A DNA stretch of 64,000 nucleotides from an uncultured Elusimicrobiales bacterium (GCA_944324645.1 CALUXB010000001.1:364837-428836); one strand, 5' to 3'. Shown: positions 17,638-26,901, numbered from the stretch's first letter. The notes: generated from the letters alone by a model not told the origin. Program-made: numbers and translations.

Positions 17638-18249
17638 ATGAAAAAATTAGCCGAAGCGATAGACCCTTACCGACAGAGCTTTATATATTTTCAATGGAGT
17701 TTTTGGAGCATGCTGTGTTTTGCCTCGGTGGTGTGCTGGCTGTTTGCGAACGCGCAGGGTGCTTTTGTAAAAGCGGCGCTGGATAATATTTTTGTTTACC
17801 TTCCTAACTATTTAATTCACGAATTTTCACACCGCTTTTGGTGTGCTTTGCGCTGGCAGTGGTGGTGTTATGCGTCCGGCAATGGCATGCAAACGCTGGT
17901 GCCTTTAGCATTGTGCTGGGGGGCCCTGCGTCTGCGCGGCGGGCGGTATGTGCTGCCGGTGCTGATTTATTGGCTGGGAACCACACTGTATGGCGCGGGA
18001 ATGTACGCCGCTGATGCGCGGGCCAGTGCGCTGCCTCTTACTTCTTCGGATATGCTGAGCAACGCCGCTCCAGGTACGGTAAAAGGGGATTGGCATTATA
18101 TTTTGCAGCCGCTGGGGCTTTTGGAATATGATGTGTGGATAGGGAAGATGCTGGTCTTTTTAGGAGTTTTTTGTTTAGTGTTGGCAATATGGAGCCTGTG
18201 GTATTATTGGACGCATATGGAGCAATATCTTACAGAGAAAGAATTGTAG
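17638..18249 (+). CDS. Integral membrane protein with an HExxH motif (HEFSH)
   Basis: A 203-aa membrane protein of unknown family. About four hydrophobic segments are visible (roughly residues 20-42, 82-95, 105-125 and 165-188). Between the first two sits YLIHEFSHRFWCALRW, an HExxH zinc-protease-like motif at the membrane face, as in intramembrane metalloproteases. A second-site metal ligand could not be assigned, so catalytic activity is only a possibility. No Shine-Dalgarno; an extended -10 box lies 6 nt before the ATG. It is flanked by two pilin cassettes. Confidence 0.65.
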   Translation: MKKLAEAIDPYRQSFIYFQWSFWSMLCFASVVCWLFANAQGAFVKAALDNIFVYLPNYLIHEFSHRFWCALRWQWWCYASGNGMQTLVPLALCWGALRLRGGRYVLPVLIYWLGTTLYGAGMYAADARASALPLTSSDMLSNAAPGTVKGDWHYILQPLGLLEYDVWIGKMLVFLGVFCLVLAIWSLWYYWTHMEQYLTEKEL

Positions 18250-18430
18250 TAAATAAACAGGAAATTGTTCTTATTTTATTTTTAATTTCGGGTTTCTTTG
18301 TGTGGGGAAAAGAAGTGGTGCGCGAAAGCAGCCCACTCTGCCTTTTCAGCGTTGGTGCCCCGCGAGTATAAGGAAGCAATATTCAAGGGATGGGTTCTGT
18401 GCTTGTTGCCCCCGCTGAAACTGCCGGGAG

Positions 18431-19156
18431 TTAAAAATTTTGTGTGCAACTTTGTGAGGCTTGTTTTAATACGGGCAGAAGATGGGTGCTCTGGGGGTCT
18501 TTGGCCACCAGTTCCAGCAGGGTCTCTCCGCTGTATTTCCGGCAAGGAACTGCTTTATAATCTAAGAGCAGTTTTACTATAGATAAGTCTTTTTTTTCTG
18601 TAACTGCATAGAATAAAGCATCGGTGTTCCAAATAGTAGATAAATTGGGGTCCGCGCCGCGTTTGAGCAAATACTCTAAAAGAGAAAGGCGCTCTTTTTC
18701 TGTTGGGAAATCGGATATTACAGCCAGTAACAGAGCGGTAGTGCCGGTATCTGTTTGAATGTTAGGGTCTGCTCCGGCGTGTACCAACTGGGCGGCTGAT
18801 TCGGCGTGCCCGTCCCGCACAGCCACAAAAAGCGGCGTCCAGCCCTGTATATTTGTTTGTGAAGGGTTTTGCCCCTGTTTAATTAAATACAACAAAACCT
18901 TTTTATCCCCGCCCGAAGCGGCCGCCAATAAGGGGGTAAATTCCGCCGCTTGGTAGTGGCGGTCCGGGTCGGAGATATACATTAGCCAATTCAGAGATGC
19001 GCCGTCTTCCAGGGCGTTTTTGACGCCGGTCAAATCCCCGTCGTAAGCGGCCCAAATAAGTGTTTCGGCTTTTTGGGCTTCTTCTCCTTGTCTATACCAG
19101 CAGTAACAGCCTATAGCCAGCAGGGCAGATAACAGAATGGCAGCTTTTCTCATCAT
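18431..19156 (-). CDS. Secreted or lipid-anchored ankyrin-repeat protein
   Basis: A protein of 241 aa with an N-terminal hydrophobic segment ending AIGC, possibly a lipobox, and then about five ankyrin repeats. Repeat signatures seen: FTPLLAAASGGDKKVLLYLIKQG, WTPLFVAVRDGHAESAAQLVHAGADPN, TTALLLAVISDFP and LLKRGADPNLSTIW. It is probably a periplasmic protein-protein interaction module. Two adjacent ATG codons could start it; GAGAG lies upstream. A short ankyrin-like remnant at 54459 shares the same style. Confidence 0.8.
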   Translation of the reverse strand: MMRKAAILLSALLAIGCYCWYRQGEEAQKAETLIWAAYDGDLTGVKNALEDGASLNWLMYISDPDRHYQAAEFTPLLAAASGGDKKVLLYLIKQGQNPSQTNIQGWTPLFVAVRDGHAESAAQLVHAGADPNIQTDTGTTALLLAVISDFPTEKERLSLLEYLLKRGADPNLSTIWNTDALFYAVTEKKDLSIVKLLLDYKAVPCRKYSGETLLELVAKDPQSTHLLPVLKQASQSCTQNF

Positions 19157-19297
19157 ATTTCTCTCTGATAATACATAGAGTATATAAAATTTGCCGCAGA
19201 AAACAACGCGGGGCTTGAGCCGCAGCCTGGGCTTTTTCGTTTGGGGCGGAATGAGTAGGGGGATTTGTTATGTGAAAATAGGGAAAAAGAGACAGGC

Positions 19298-19352
19298 TTG
19301 ACTCATTTTTTTTTTTTGATAAATTTTGCGTATGGACAAAATTTATCAAAAA
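19298..19352 (+). promoter_or_regulatory. Pilin switch element 3
   Basis: TTGACT (19298-19303), 16-nt spacer with T12 (19306-19317), TGA-TAAATT (-10 at 19320-19325), 6 nt, ATG at 19332. Perfect 16-bp inverted repeat 19313-19328 / 19337-19352 with the start codon inside the 8-nt spacer. Confidence 0.75.
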
Positions 19353-19874
19353 TCATTCTCCGGCGTAAAAGACGCCGGATTTACGCTAATAGAGCTGTTA
19401 GTCGTGGTTTTAATCATCGGCATACTGGCGGCTATTGCTTTGCCGCAGTACGAACTGGCGGTAGAAAAAAGCCGTGCGACAGAGGCGATTTTAAACACGA
19501 AAGCTCTAGCTCAGACGGCAGAGTTGTATTATTTGGCGAATGGAAAATATCCGTTTAATGGGAGTTCTTTTAATGCTGAAGAGTTAGAGGCTTTAGATAT
19601 ACAGGTAGCCCCTACAGATGATTTTGAAATTGTTACTTATCAGGATGTATATGTAGGATTTCGGCGTATTAATTCTTCTCGTTTTCATTATATGATTAGT
19701 CAAACCTTAAAACATCAGTCCACCCTAGATTATGCAACTAGAGGGTTAACGTGTAATACTTTTCAGACTTCAAACAACGATTCTCTTTCGGCAAAATTAT
19801 GCCGAAGTTTATGTGGTGTTTCTGAATTGAAACAAGTATGGGGGAGCGGCCAGTACGGGTGTGAAATGAATTAA
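19332..19874 (+). CDS. Type IV pilin-like protein, cassette 3
   Basis: A prepilin of 180 aa. A 16-residue leader, MDKIYQKSFSGVKDAG, is followed by FTLIELLVVVLIIGILAAIALPQYE with Glu5. A typical pilin alpha-helix continues through VEKSRATEAILNTKALAQTAELYYLANGKYPF. Paired cysteines occur near the C-terminus (CRSLCGVS, GQYGCEMN). The ATG at 19332 is favoured over the upstream TTG because it sits 6 nt after the -10 box. It converges with the PFOR gene through a shared terminator. Confidence 0.91.
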   Translation: MDKIYQKSFSGVKDAGFTLIELLVVVLIIGILAAIALPQYELAVEKSRATEAILNTKALAQTAELYYLANGKYPFNGSSFNAEELEALDIQVAPTDDFEIVTYQDVYVGFRRINSSRFHYMISQTLKHQSTLDYATRGLTCNTFQTSNNDSLSAKLCRSLCGVSELKQVWGSGQYGCEMN

Positions 19875-19937
19875 TTCTTTATATATTTGATGTATTTGTG
19901 ATGATTTTGAAAGACTTTATGTTGTTTTATTTAAAAT

Positions 19938-19978
19938 AAAACCCCCGGCTTGCTAAGCAAACCGGGGGTTTCTGCGTT
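19938..19978. terminator. Bidirectional terminator between pilin 3 and PFOR
   Basis: AAACCCCCGG with CTTGCT pairs with AGCAA and CCGGGGGTTT; T-rich tracts lie on both sides, so both convergent units can end here. Confidence 0.85.
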
Positions 19979-19989
19979 TTTATTTCAAA

Positions 19990-22900
19990 CTATTTTTCAA
20001 CCTTTACAGCCGGCTGGATAGCGGCCAGTTGTTTGTACAGGTCACGTCTCCAGGCGTATTCGGATTCGGCGCGTTTAATCAGTTCTTTGGCCAATTCCGG
20101 ATTGTCGCGCATGAGGCCTTTGAAGCGGTTTTCGCCGCTCATATAGTCCACCAGCGGCAGCGTGGGGTCCGTCAGCGGGCTGTCCACATGCAGCGGGTTT
20201 TTGCCTTCATAGCGGGCCTGCGGGTTGAAGCGGTAGAGGATCCAGCGTCCGGCCTGCACCGCGCGTTTGGCTTCGCCCATACCTTTAGACATATCAATAC
20301 CATGGGCAATGCAGTGAGAGTAGGCGATAACCAAAGCCGGGCCGTCGTAAGCGTCGGCTTCCGCCAGGGCCTGGATGGTCTGGTTCATATTAGCGCCCAT
20401 AGCCACCTGCGCCACATAGATGTTGCCGTAGGTCATAGCAATCATACCCAGGTCTTTCTTCGGCATCGTTTTGCCGCCCGCGGCGAACAAGGCTTTAGCG
20501 CCCAACGGGGTGGCTTTAGACATTTGACCGCCGGTATTGGAATACACTTCCGTATCCAGCACCAAGATTTTGATGTTCTTGCCGCTGGCTAACACGTGGT
20601 CCAAACCGCCGTAGCCAATATCGTAGGCCCAGCCGTCACCGCCCAAGATCCACACGGATTTGCGCACCAAGTAGTCGGCAAAGCTTAAGAGGCGTTTGCC
20701 TTTTTCGCAGTCGGTTTTCTCCAAGATGGCTTTTAGTTCGGCCACGCTCTTGCGCTGCGCTTCCACTTCTTCGTCGGTTTTCTGCGCATTGTTCAAAAGC
20801 GCGTCCACCAAGGCGGCGTGGTCTTTGAGGCAGCCTTCTTTTACTTCGCTGAGCAAGGCTTTGGCGTCGCTGCTCAACTGGTCATAAGCTACGCGGATAC
20901 CCAAACCGAATTCGGCATTGTCTTCAAACAAGGAGTTAGACCAGGCGGGGCCTTTGCCGTCGTCGCGCTTGCAGTACGGCGTGGTGGGCAGGTTGCCGCC
21001 GTAAATGGAGGAGCAGCCCGTCGCGTTGGCCACGGCCAAGCGGTCGCCGAACAGCTGAGTCAAGAGTTTCACGTACGGGGTTTCACCGCAGCCCGCGCAC
21101 GCGCCGGAGAACTCAAACAAGGGTTTGCGCAGCTGGGAGCCTTTGACGGTTTCTTTCTTGGTTTTTACGTCAGCCTGTTTGAGGCCCAAGAAGAAAGCAA
21201 AGTTGTCAATTTCATTGTCGCGCACTTCCAGCTGGTGCACCATATTGATGGCTTTCTTGTCCGGGTTTTCTTTATTCTTGGCGGGGCAGTTAAACACGCA
21301 CGCGCCGCAGCCCGTGCAGTCTTCCACCGCGACTTGGACCGTAAATTTCAAGCCGGCCAAGTCAGCTTTGCCGTCGGCGGATTTAAAGGTTTTCGGAGCG
21401 TCTTTGAGCGCCGCGCCGTCATAGGCTTTGATGCGGATAGCCGCGTGCGGGCATACTAAAGAGCAGAAACCGCACTGGATGCAGGTGTTGGGGTCCCATT
21501 GGGGCACCTGGATAGCGATGTTGCGTTTTTCATACTGCGTGGTGCCGGTGGGATAAACGCCGCCTTCGGGCATAGCAGAGGTGGGCAGCGCGTCGCCGCG
21601 GCCGGCAATCATTTCACCCAGCACGTCTTTGACAAACGCCGGGGCGTCTGCCGGGACGGGGGCTTTGGTGTGCAGTTTAGAGGTTACCTGAGCCGGATAT
21701 TTCACTTCGTGCAAACCAGCCAAGGCCGCATCTACGGCTTTGTAGTTTTTCTGCACGATTTCTTCGCCTTTTTTGGAATAAGTTTTCTTGATGGCTTCTT
21801 TAATGTCGGCAATGGCTTTTTCCGTCGGGATTACGCCGGCAATACCAAAGAACGCCGTCTGCATAATGGTGTTGGTGCGGCTGCCCATACCGGTAGCCAA
21901 GGCGATGTCAGAAGCGTCAATGACATAGACTTTGAGTTTTTTGTCAATGATTTGTTTCTGCACTTCGGCGGTTAAATGGTTCCACACTTCTTCGGCGGAG
22001 TACGGGGAGTTGATCAGCACCGTGGCGCCTTCTTTGGCTTTGCCCAGCACGTCGTATTTATCCAGGAAGTCAAACATATGTACGCCGATAAAGTCGGCAG
22101 ACTGGATGAGGTACGGGGCGCGGATATAGTTTTTGCCGAAGCGAATGTGAGAGGTGGTCATAGAGCCGGATTTCTTGGAGTCGTACACAAAGTAGCCTTG
22201 TGCAAAGAAACCGTTGGCGCTAATAATTTTCATCGTGTTTTTGTTGGCGCCTACCGTACCGTCAGAGCCCAGACCGTAGAACATAGCGGCAAAAATATCG
22301 TTGCCGGCTTTGTTGTCCAGTTTGGTCACAGGCAGAGAGGTGTGGGTTAGGTCGTCATTGATGCCCACGGTGAAGTTCTTTTTGGGTTCTTTGAGGTCCA
22401 AGTTGTCAAATACGGCTTTAACGTCGGAGGGGGTAAAGTCTTTAGAGCCAATGCCATAGCGGCCGCCGATGATGAGCGGGGTGGCCGGGAATTTGGCCTT
22501 GGCTTCGTTGGTCAAGAAAGCCGCGCAGACGTCTTGGAACAAGGGTTCGCCCAAGGCGCCCGGTTCTTTGGTGCGGTCCAACACAGCCACTTTTTTGACC
22601 GTGTTAGGGATTACGCGGATAAAATCGGCAATGCTGAAGGGGCGGAACAGTTTGACTTTGAGCACGCCCACTTTTTGGCCTTTCATCGCTTCGGCGGCAA
22701 TTTGCGCCACGTCGGCGCCGGAGCCCATTACCACGACCAGTTTTTCCGCATCGGCGTCGCCGACGTATTGGAACAGGTCGTATTTGCGGCCGGTCAATTT
22801 TTCAAAGGCGGCCATTTCGTTTTTCACGATTTCGGGCACGGCATTGTAAAATTTGTTGACGGCTTCGCGGGATTGGAAATACACATCCGGGTTGGCGGCG

Positions 22901-23550
22901 GTGCCGCGTACGGTCGGGTGTTCGGGGTTGAGGCCGCGGGCTTTATGCTCGGCAATGGCCTTTTCGTCAATCATAGAGGCCATTTGTTCTTTGGTCAAGG
23001 GCTCTACCATATTCAGCTCGTGGCTGGTGCGGAACCCGTCAAAGAAGTGCACAAACGGCACGCGCGCTTTAAGCGTGGCGGCCTGGGCAATTAAAGCCAT
23101 ATCCATTGCTTCCTGCGGATTGTCGGAGCACAACATGGCCCAACCGGTCTGGCGTACGGACATCACGTCGGAATGGTCGCCGAAAATAGACAAGGCGGTC
23201 GTGGCCAGGGCGCGGGCGGACACGTGGAAAACCGTCGGGGTCAGTTCACCGGCGATTTTGTACATATTCGGAATCATCAAAAGCAAGCCCTGAGAGGCGG
23301 TGAAAGTGGTGGTCAGCGCGCCGGCGGTTAAAGACCCGTGCACCGCACCGGAGGCGCCGCCTTCGGATTGCATTTCCGTCACGACGGGCACATTGCCCCA
23401 GATATTGGTTTCGCCTTTGGCGCTTTTTGCGTCGCAGATTTCACCCATCGTAGAAGACGGAGTGATAGGATAAATCGCGATGACTTCGTTGGTGGCGTGC
23501 GCGACGTGGGATACTGCCGCGTTGCCGTCCATAGCGACTAGTTTGGCCAT
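19990..23550 (-). CDS. Pyruvate:ferredoxin (flavodoxin) oxidoreductase, single-chain
   Basis: A homodimeric-type PFOR/NifJ of 1186 aa that oxidises pyruvate and CoA to acetyl-CoA, CO2 and reduced ferredoxin in anaerobic fermentation. Domain order matches the family: pyrimidine-binding domain I (IYPITPSSTMGE at about residue 26), domain II, the CoA-binding region, a ferredoxin-like domain with two 4Fe-4S clusters (C690-C693-C696-C700 and C745-C748-C751-C755), a third-cluster region starting CAGCGETPY, and the TPP domain (GDGWAYDIG at 971-979, YSNTGGQ). The gene is monocistronic with a well-formed promoter and a roughly 100-nt leader containing a hairpin. Confidence 0.97.
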   Translation of the reverse strand: MAKLVAMDGNAAVSHVAHATNEVIAIYPITPSSTMGEICDAKSAKGETNIWGNVPVVTEMQSEGGASGAVHGSLTAGALTTTFTASQGLLLMIPNMYKIAGELTPTVFHVSARALATTALSIFGDHSDVMSVRQTGWAMLCSDNPQEAMDMALIAQAATLKARVPFVHFFDGFRTSHELNMVEPLTKEQMASMIDEKAIAEHKARGLNPEHPTVRGTAANPDVYFQSREAVNKFYNAVPEIVKNEMAAFEKLTGRKYDLFQYVGDADAEKLVVVMGSGADVAQIAAEAMKGQKVGVLKVKLFRPFSIADFIRVIPNTVKKVAVLDRTKEPGALGEPLFQDVCAAFLTNEAKAKFPATPLIIGGRYGIGSKDFTPSDVKAVFDNLDLKEPKKNFTVGINDDLTHTSLPVTKLDNKAGNDIFAAMFYGLGSDGTVGANKNTMKIISANGFFAQGYFVYDSKKSGSMTTSHIRFGKNYIRAPYLIQSADFIGVHMFDFLDKYDVLGKAKEGATVLINSPYSAEEVWNHLTAEVQKQIIDKKLKVYVIDASDIALATGMGSRTNTIMQTAFFGIAGVIPTEKAIADIKEAIKKTYSKKGEEIVQKNYKAVDAALAGLHEVKYPAQVTSKLHTKAPVPADAPAFVKDVLGEMIAGRGDALPTSAMPEGGVYPTGTTQYEKRNIAIQVPQWDPNTCIQCGFCSLVCPHAAIRIKAYDGAALKDAPKTFKSADGKADLAGLKFTVQVAVEDCTGCGACVFNCPAKNKENPDKKAINMVHQLEVRDNEIDNFAFFLGLKQADVKTKKETVKGSQLRKPLFEFSGACAGCGETPYVKLLTQLFGDRLAVANATGCSSIYGGNLPTTPYCKRDDGKGPAWSNSLFEDNAEFGLGIRVAYDQLSSDAKALLSEVKEGCLKDHAALVDALLNNAQKTDEEVEAQRKSVAELKAILEKTDCEKGKRLLSFADYLVRKSVWILGGDGWAYDIGYGGLDHVLASGKNIKILVLDTEVYSNTGGQMSKATPLGAKALFAAGGKTMPKKDLGMIAMTYGNIYVAQVAMGANMNQTIQALAEADAYDGPALVIAYSHCIAHGIDMSKGMGEAKRAVQAGRWILYRFNPQARYEGKNPLHVDSPLTDPTLPLVDYMSGENRFKGLMRDNPELAKELIKRAESEYAWRRDLYKQLAAIQPAVKVEK

Positions 23551-23587
23551 AGAGTAAATCTCCTTTTGGTAATATAAAACGAGTTTT

Positions 23588-23606
23588 CCGCCTGGAAGCC
23601 AGGCGG
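23588..23606 (-). promoter_or_regulatory. Hairpin in the PFOR mRNA leader
   Basis: Perfect 8-bp stem CCGCCTGG/CCAGGCGG with a 3-nt loop, between the promoter and the start codon. It may stabilise the transcript. Confidence 0.5.
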
Positions 23607-23661
23607 TAGGTTAAACAAGGTGTCGTATAAGCAGGTCTAAGCGGTATTTAACTACCCATAC

Positions 23662-23690
23662 ATTGTATAATTTTAACCTTGCGCGCGCAA
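23662..23690 (-). promoter_or_regulatory. PFOR promoter
   Basis: On the minus strand TTGCGC (-35, 23690-23685), 17 nt, TACAAT (-10, 23667-23662). Transcription should start near 23655, leaving a leader of about 105 nt. Confidence 0.6.
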
Positions 23691-23703
23691 ATACGCGCGC
23701 GTA
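23679..23703. repeat. Two tandem CG-alternating palindromes over the PFOR -35 box
   Basis: TTGCGCGCGCAA (23679-23690) and TACGCGCGCGTA (23692-23703) are each perfect 12-bp palindromes. The first overlaps the -35 box and the second lies just upstream, which is the position expected for an operator. Confidence 0.6.
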
Positions 23704-23889
23704 AGAGCAAAACAAAGGCAGGGGCCGGCTAAGGAGTGTCTTTGGACCAAGCCCCGCTAAGGAAATCGGGCTGGCTGGAAGGGCCTGTTCTTGGGGTGTC
23801 TATGCCAGCGTGCCAATGGAGGGAAGGAAGATTGCCGGGGATGCTTGAAGATGCTTTTTGTTGGGTTTAAGCCGGAACGTAGGGGAATT

Positions 23890-23904
23890 TGATACACTAA
23901 AGCT
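23890..23904 (+). promoter_or_regulatory. Extended -10 promoter abutting the ATG (leaderless)
   Basis: TGA-TACACT (23890-23898), then AAAGCT, then the ATG at 23905. Confidence 0.65.
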
Positions 23905-25119
23905 ATGAATAAACACTCTTTTCGTCAATTTTTGTATGCCCACCGCACTTTGTGCGTAATTTATGAAACGCTGCGCTGGCTGTGGCATAAGCTTTTCTTT
24001 TTTGTGCATAGCCGCACCCCGGTATGGTACCGCTTTGACCGCAAACACCAACCGGGGGAAGCGGTACGCGAAACGCTGCCTTTTAACAAAGCGTGGTACC
24101 GCATCAACCGCCCGCTTTACCGCCACGAACACGTCTATTATGACTTTGACAAAGCGTTGGCGGTTAATCCGCAGGTGAAGGGGTTGGCGCTTGTCTTTTT
24201 TATGGGGATAGGGGATTATTTGTATGCTACGCCGATGATAGAAGCACTAAAACAGAAATATCCGCAGTTGCCTTTTTACGGCTATGTAGGGGCGGATTTT
24301 GACCGCAACAATTCCCCGCTGGTGGGCAAACTGCTGCAAACAAATCCCCATATAGAAAAGGTGTTTTATTTTAAAGGGCAGCGCCACCCGCTGATTTGGA
24401 AAAACTACGATTATGAGGCGGCTTTTAAAGATATTCCCGAAGGGTTTTTGGCGGTGCCGGTGTATTATGATTACAGCGTGCGCGTGCCGCATCGCGTAAA
24501 AAGTTTGTTTGAAACCTTTGGCCTGCCCGTGCCGCAGCAAGTGCCTGCGCCTAAAATGTATTTTCCAGCCCAGCCTGCGCCGGTGGTGCAGGAGTATGGG
24601 GCAGATATTTCCCGCCGGGCGGCAGGCAAAAAAGGCATTGTGTTTTTACAGCTGGATTCGCGCGGGTCCAATTATGTTTATCCGCACATTAAACAGCTGG
24701 CGGAAATGCTGATACAAGAGGGCTATTTTGTGATGAGCGTGACCAAAGGCGGCCCGCTGGACAATGTGGCTTACTGTGAAATTGATATTAAAAAATTTAC
24801 CATTAATGAAACGTGGCATTTATTGTCTTTGCTGAAAGAAAAATTCCCGTTGTATGTAATAGCGGTCAATTCCGTCTTCTGGGCGGCCTCGGCGGGACTT
24901 AATTTGCCCAATTTGGGCCTGCAGCATTGGATAGACAAAAAAGTGCATAATCTGTGGTATCCAAATATAGAAGTGGTAACCGATTATATTTATCCGCTTT
25001 TACCGCGGGAGAAACAAATACCTGCCCCGGCGCAAAGCTACACCCGGCACAATAAGAAAATTATTGATTATAAGCCCGATTGGGTGGTGAAATGGTTCAA
25101 AGAAAAAATTAGCCAATAA
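23905..25119 (+). CDS. Glycosyltransferase family 9-like (heptosyltransferase-type) protein
   Basis: A 404-aa GT-B-fold protein resembling lipopolysaccharide heptosyltransferases. Seen: VFFMGIGDYLYATPMIEALKQKYP around residues 95-118, the GxGD-type start of the family; KGIVFLQLDSRG, the start of the C-terminal domain; and VIAVNSVFWAASAGLNLPNLGL, matching the family's donor-site region. The N-terminal 60 residues are basic and amphipathic and may bind the membrane. The product may add a sugar to LPS core or another glycan. The donor is unknown. No Shine-Dalgarno; leaderless type. Confidence 0.72.
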   Translation: MNKHSFRQFLYAHRTLCVIYETLRWLWHKLFFFVHSRTPVWYRFDRKHQPGEAVRETLPFNKAWYRINRPLYRHEHVYYDFDKALAVNPQVKGLALVFFMGIGDYLYATPMIEALKQKYPQLPFYGYVGADFDRNNSPLVGKLLQTNPHIEKVFYFKGQRHPLIWKNYDYEAAFKDIPEGFLAVPVYYDYSVRVPHRVKSLFETFGLPVPQQVPAPKMYFPAQPAPVVQEYGADISRRAAGKKGIVFLQLDSRGSNYVYPHIKQLAEMLIQEGYFVMSVTKGGPLDNVAYCEIDIKKFTINETWHLLSLLKEKFPLYVIAVNSVFWAASAGLNLPNLGLQHWIDKKVHNLWYPNIEVVTDYIYPLLPREKQIPAPAQSYTRHNKKIIDYKPDWVVKWFKEKISQ

Positions 25120-25211
25120 ACAGGCTTTTGGTAATTTCATTGATGCAGAATATGTATGATGTTGCGTATGGATATCTGTAAAAATTATTTTTTGGGGTTA
25201 AAGGAGAATGT

Positions 25212-25706
25212 ATGAAAAAAACGGGATTTACTCTAATAGAGCTTTTGGTGGTTGTCTTAATTATTGGGATTTTATCTGCCATTGCTTTGCCGCAATATAC
25301 GGCCGCTGTAGAAAAAGCGCGTGTTGCTGAGACAATGGTATTTATAAATAGCGTGCAAAAGGCTTTGAGCGTGAATATACTGTCAGGGTTTGGTCTTCCA
25401 GTTTCAGCAGATTTGCAATCTTTTATGGAGGCATCTGGTATAGAATTTTCTGGGGGAGAATGGTCTGGCAAGAAGTATCAGACTCCTAATTTTGCCTATT
25501 CATTTAGTTGGTGTTCGGGAGATGGAAACACGAGCCAGTGCAATTTATATATTGAACAGCTAAGTAAAAGTCTTTTAGAAAGAGATTATTCTTTGTCTGT
25601 GGTTATTTATTCAGATGGAGGAGTGGAGTACAACTGTACAGGCCGTACCAATGTAGGAAAGGCAGTCTGTTCCACTTTTCAAAGTCTGTGGAATGAACAA
25701 GACTAA
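25212..25706 (+). CDS. Type IV pilin-like protein, cassette 4 (short leader)
   Basis: A prepilin of 164 aa with a five-residue leader MKKTG before FTLIELLVVVLIIGILSAIALPQYT and Glu5. Unlike the palindrome cassettes it has an ordinary AAAGGAG ribosome site 7 nt before the ATG, and no T tract or inverted repeat. The C-terminal domain has paired cysteines (CSGDGNTSQC, CTGRTNVGKAVC). The short basic leader is the form typical of type IVa pilins and type II pseudopilins. It is convergent with the nitroreductase gene across a shared terminator. Confidence 0.92.
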   Translation: MKKTGFTLIELLVVVLIIGILSAIALPQYTAAVEKARVAETMVFINSVQKALSVNILSGFGLPVSADLQSFMEASGIEFSGGEWSGKKYQTPNFAYSFSWCSGDGNTSQCNLYIEQLSKSLLERDYSLSVVIYSDGGVEYNCTGRTNVGKAVCSTFQSLWNEQD

Positions 25707-25710
25707 TTTT

Positions 25711-25745
25711 GTAATGCCCCTGTTAACAAGGGGCATTACTTATTT
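25711..25745. terminator. Bidirectional terminator between pilin 4 and nitroreductase
   Basis: GTAATGCCCC (25711-25720) pairs with GGGGCATTAC (25730-25739). It overlaps the end of the nitroreductase gene. Confidence 0.75.
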
Positions 25746-26282
25746 ATATTCGTTATAGCTGACGATTTCTTCCAAGCTTTTGCGCGGGCGCGGCTGCGGG
25801 TCTTCCGCCGGGTAACCCATAGCAATTAAATGTTCCACTTTTTTGCCTTTGGGCAGTTTTAAAAATTTAGCGGCCTTTTCTCCGTTGAGCCAGCCAATCC
25901 AGCAAGCTCCTAAGCCCAGGTCGTGGGCGCGCAAAACCAAATGTTCGCAGGAAATGCCTTGGTCCACCAAATAAAACTCCGTCCGGCGGAAGAAATTGCC
26001 AATGCGGGCGGTAAAGTTGCCTGCGTCAGACACCACGGCAATCAGCACCGGCGCCGCTGCGGCCCATTTGGTCATAGCATATACACCGCCAAATACTTCT
26101 TTACAGAAGTCTTCTTTTACTTTTGGGTCATCTAAGACCACAAAATGCCACGGCTGGGAATTGCAGGCGGACGGCGCCAGCCGCGCCGCCTCCAGGCAGG
26201 CGTTTATTTTTGCCCGTTCAACGGGTTTGTCTTGGTATTTGCGCACACTGCGCCGCTGGGTAATAACTTGTTCTAATTCCAT
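25740..26282 (-). CDS. Nitroreductase-family FMN protein
   Basis: An FMN-dependent oxidoreductase of 180 aa. Seen: TQRRSVRKYQDKPV (FMN phosphate contacts) at residues 8-21, APSACNSQPWHFVV around residue 36, DQGISCEHLVLRAHDLGLGACWIGW around 108, and GYPAEDPQPRPRKSLEEIV at the end. The physiological substrate is unknown. The start is set at the ATG at 26282, which follows an AGGAGCG ribosome site, rather than the TTG 18 nt further upstream. Confidence 0.92.
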   Translation of the reverse strand: MELEQVITQRRSVRKYQDKPVERAKINACLEAARLAPSACNSQPWHFVVLDDPKVKEDFCKEVFGGVYAMTKWAAAAPVLIAVVSDAGNFTARIGNFFRRTEFYLVDQGISCEHLVLRAHDLGLGACWIGWLNGEKAAKFLKLPKGKKVEHLIAMGYPAEDPQPRPRKSLEEIVSYNEYK

Positions 26283-26451
26283 ATACGCTCCTAAAATCAA
26301 CTACTCTTATCTTAGCAAAAACGGTATTTTTACTGAAAATATATATAACTAAAAAAATCTGTTGTTCTTAAGGCAAAAAATTAATATATAATGTTTTTAA
26401 AATAACAAAATTAATGTCTTTTAATTATAAAAATAAAATTTCCGGGGGGAA

Positions 26452-26658
26452 ATGATGAGAGACAAAGAAGACTTTGCCGCCTGCCAATGTGACGACAAAG
26501 CTGCGGGTGCTATGGCGGCTTCCAGCTTGGCAAAATATTTTAAAGACAATCAGTGGAAAATTATTTCTTTTTTTCCCAACGCCAAATGTGCCGGGCAAGG
26601 GCATAAGATATTGCGCGCCAGGCACAAAAAGAAAAAACCGGCTGACTCTTCCAAATAA
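26452..26658 (+). CDS. Possible small cysteine-containing protein
   Basis: An open frame of 68 aa (two ATG codons in tandem) with a strong GGGGGGAAA ribosome site and an AT-rich promoter region carrying TATAAT near 26387. The N-terminal half has CQC and a short amphipathic helix; the C-terminus is basic (RARHKKKKP). No family is recognised and the composition is not decisive, so it could also be chance coding. Confidence 0.35.
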   Translation: MMRDKEDFAACQCDDKAAGAMAASSLAKYFKDNQWKIISFFPNAKCAGQGHKILRARHKKKKPADSSK

Positions 26659-26901
26659 TCCTTCCTACCGTTTAGCAACACAAGAGGCCTTGCGCTTTTC
26701 TTAAATTGCAAAAAAATATTTTATTAGTCCACGGAGAGGAAGCGGTTGGAAAGGGTGTTTGTTTTTAGAAAATTTTTTACAATTACAAAAACTAAGTAAA
26801 AGGGAGTCTTTCTTCTGAGAGATGTTTTTGCTTTTTGACTAGCCTTTGCCGTTTTCTATAAGTTTTCTTACAAATTACGGAGTGAAAAAGTTATAAAAAT
26901 T

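Noticed and set aside
20029..23541. Several long plus-strand frames inside the PFOR gene
   Set aside because: All are antisense shadows of a well-conserved enzyme; none has family similarity or start signals.
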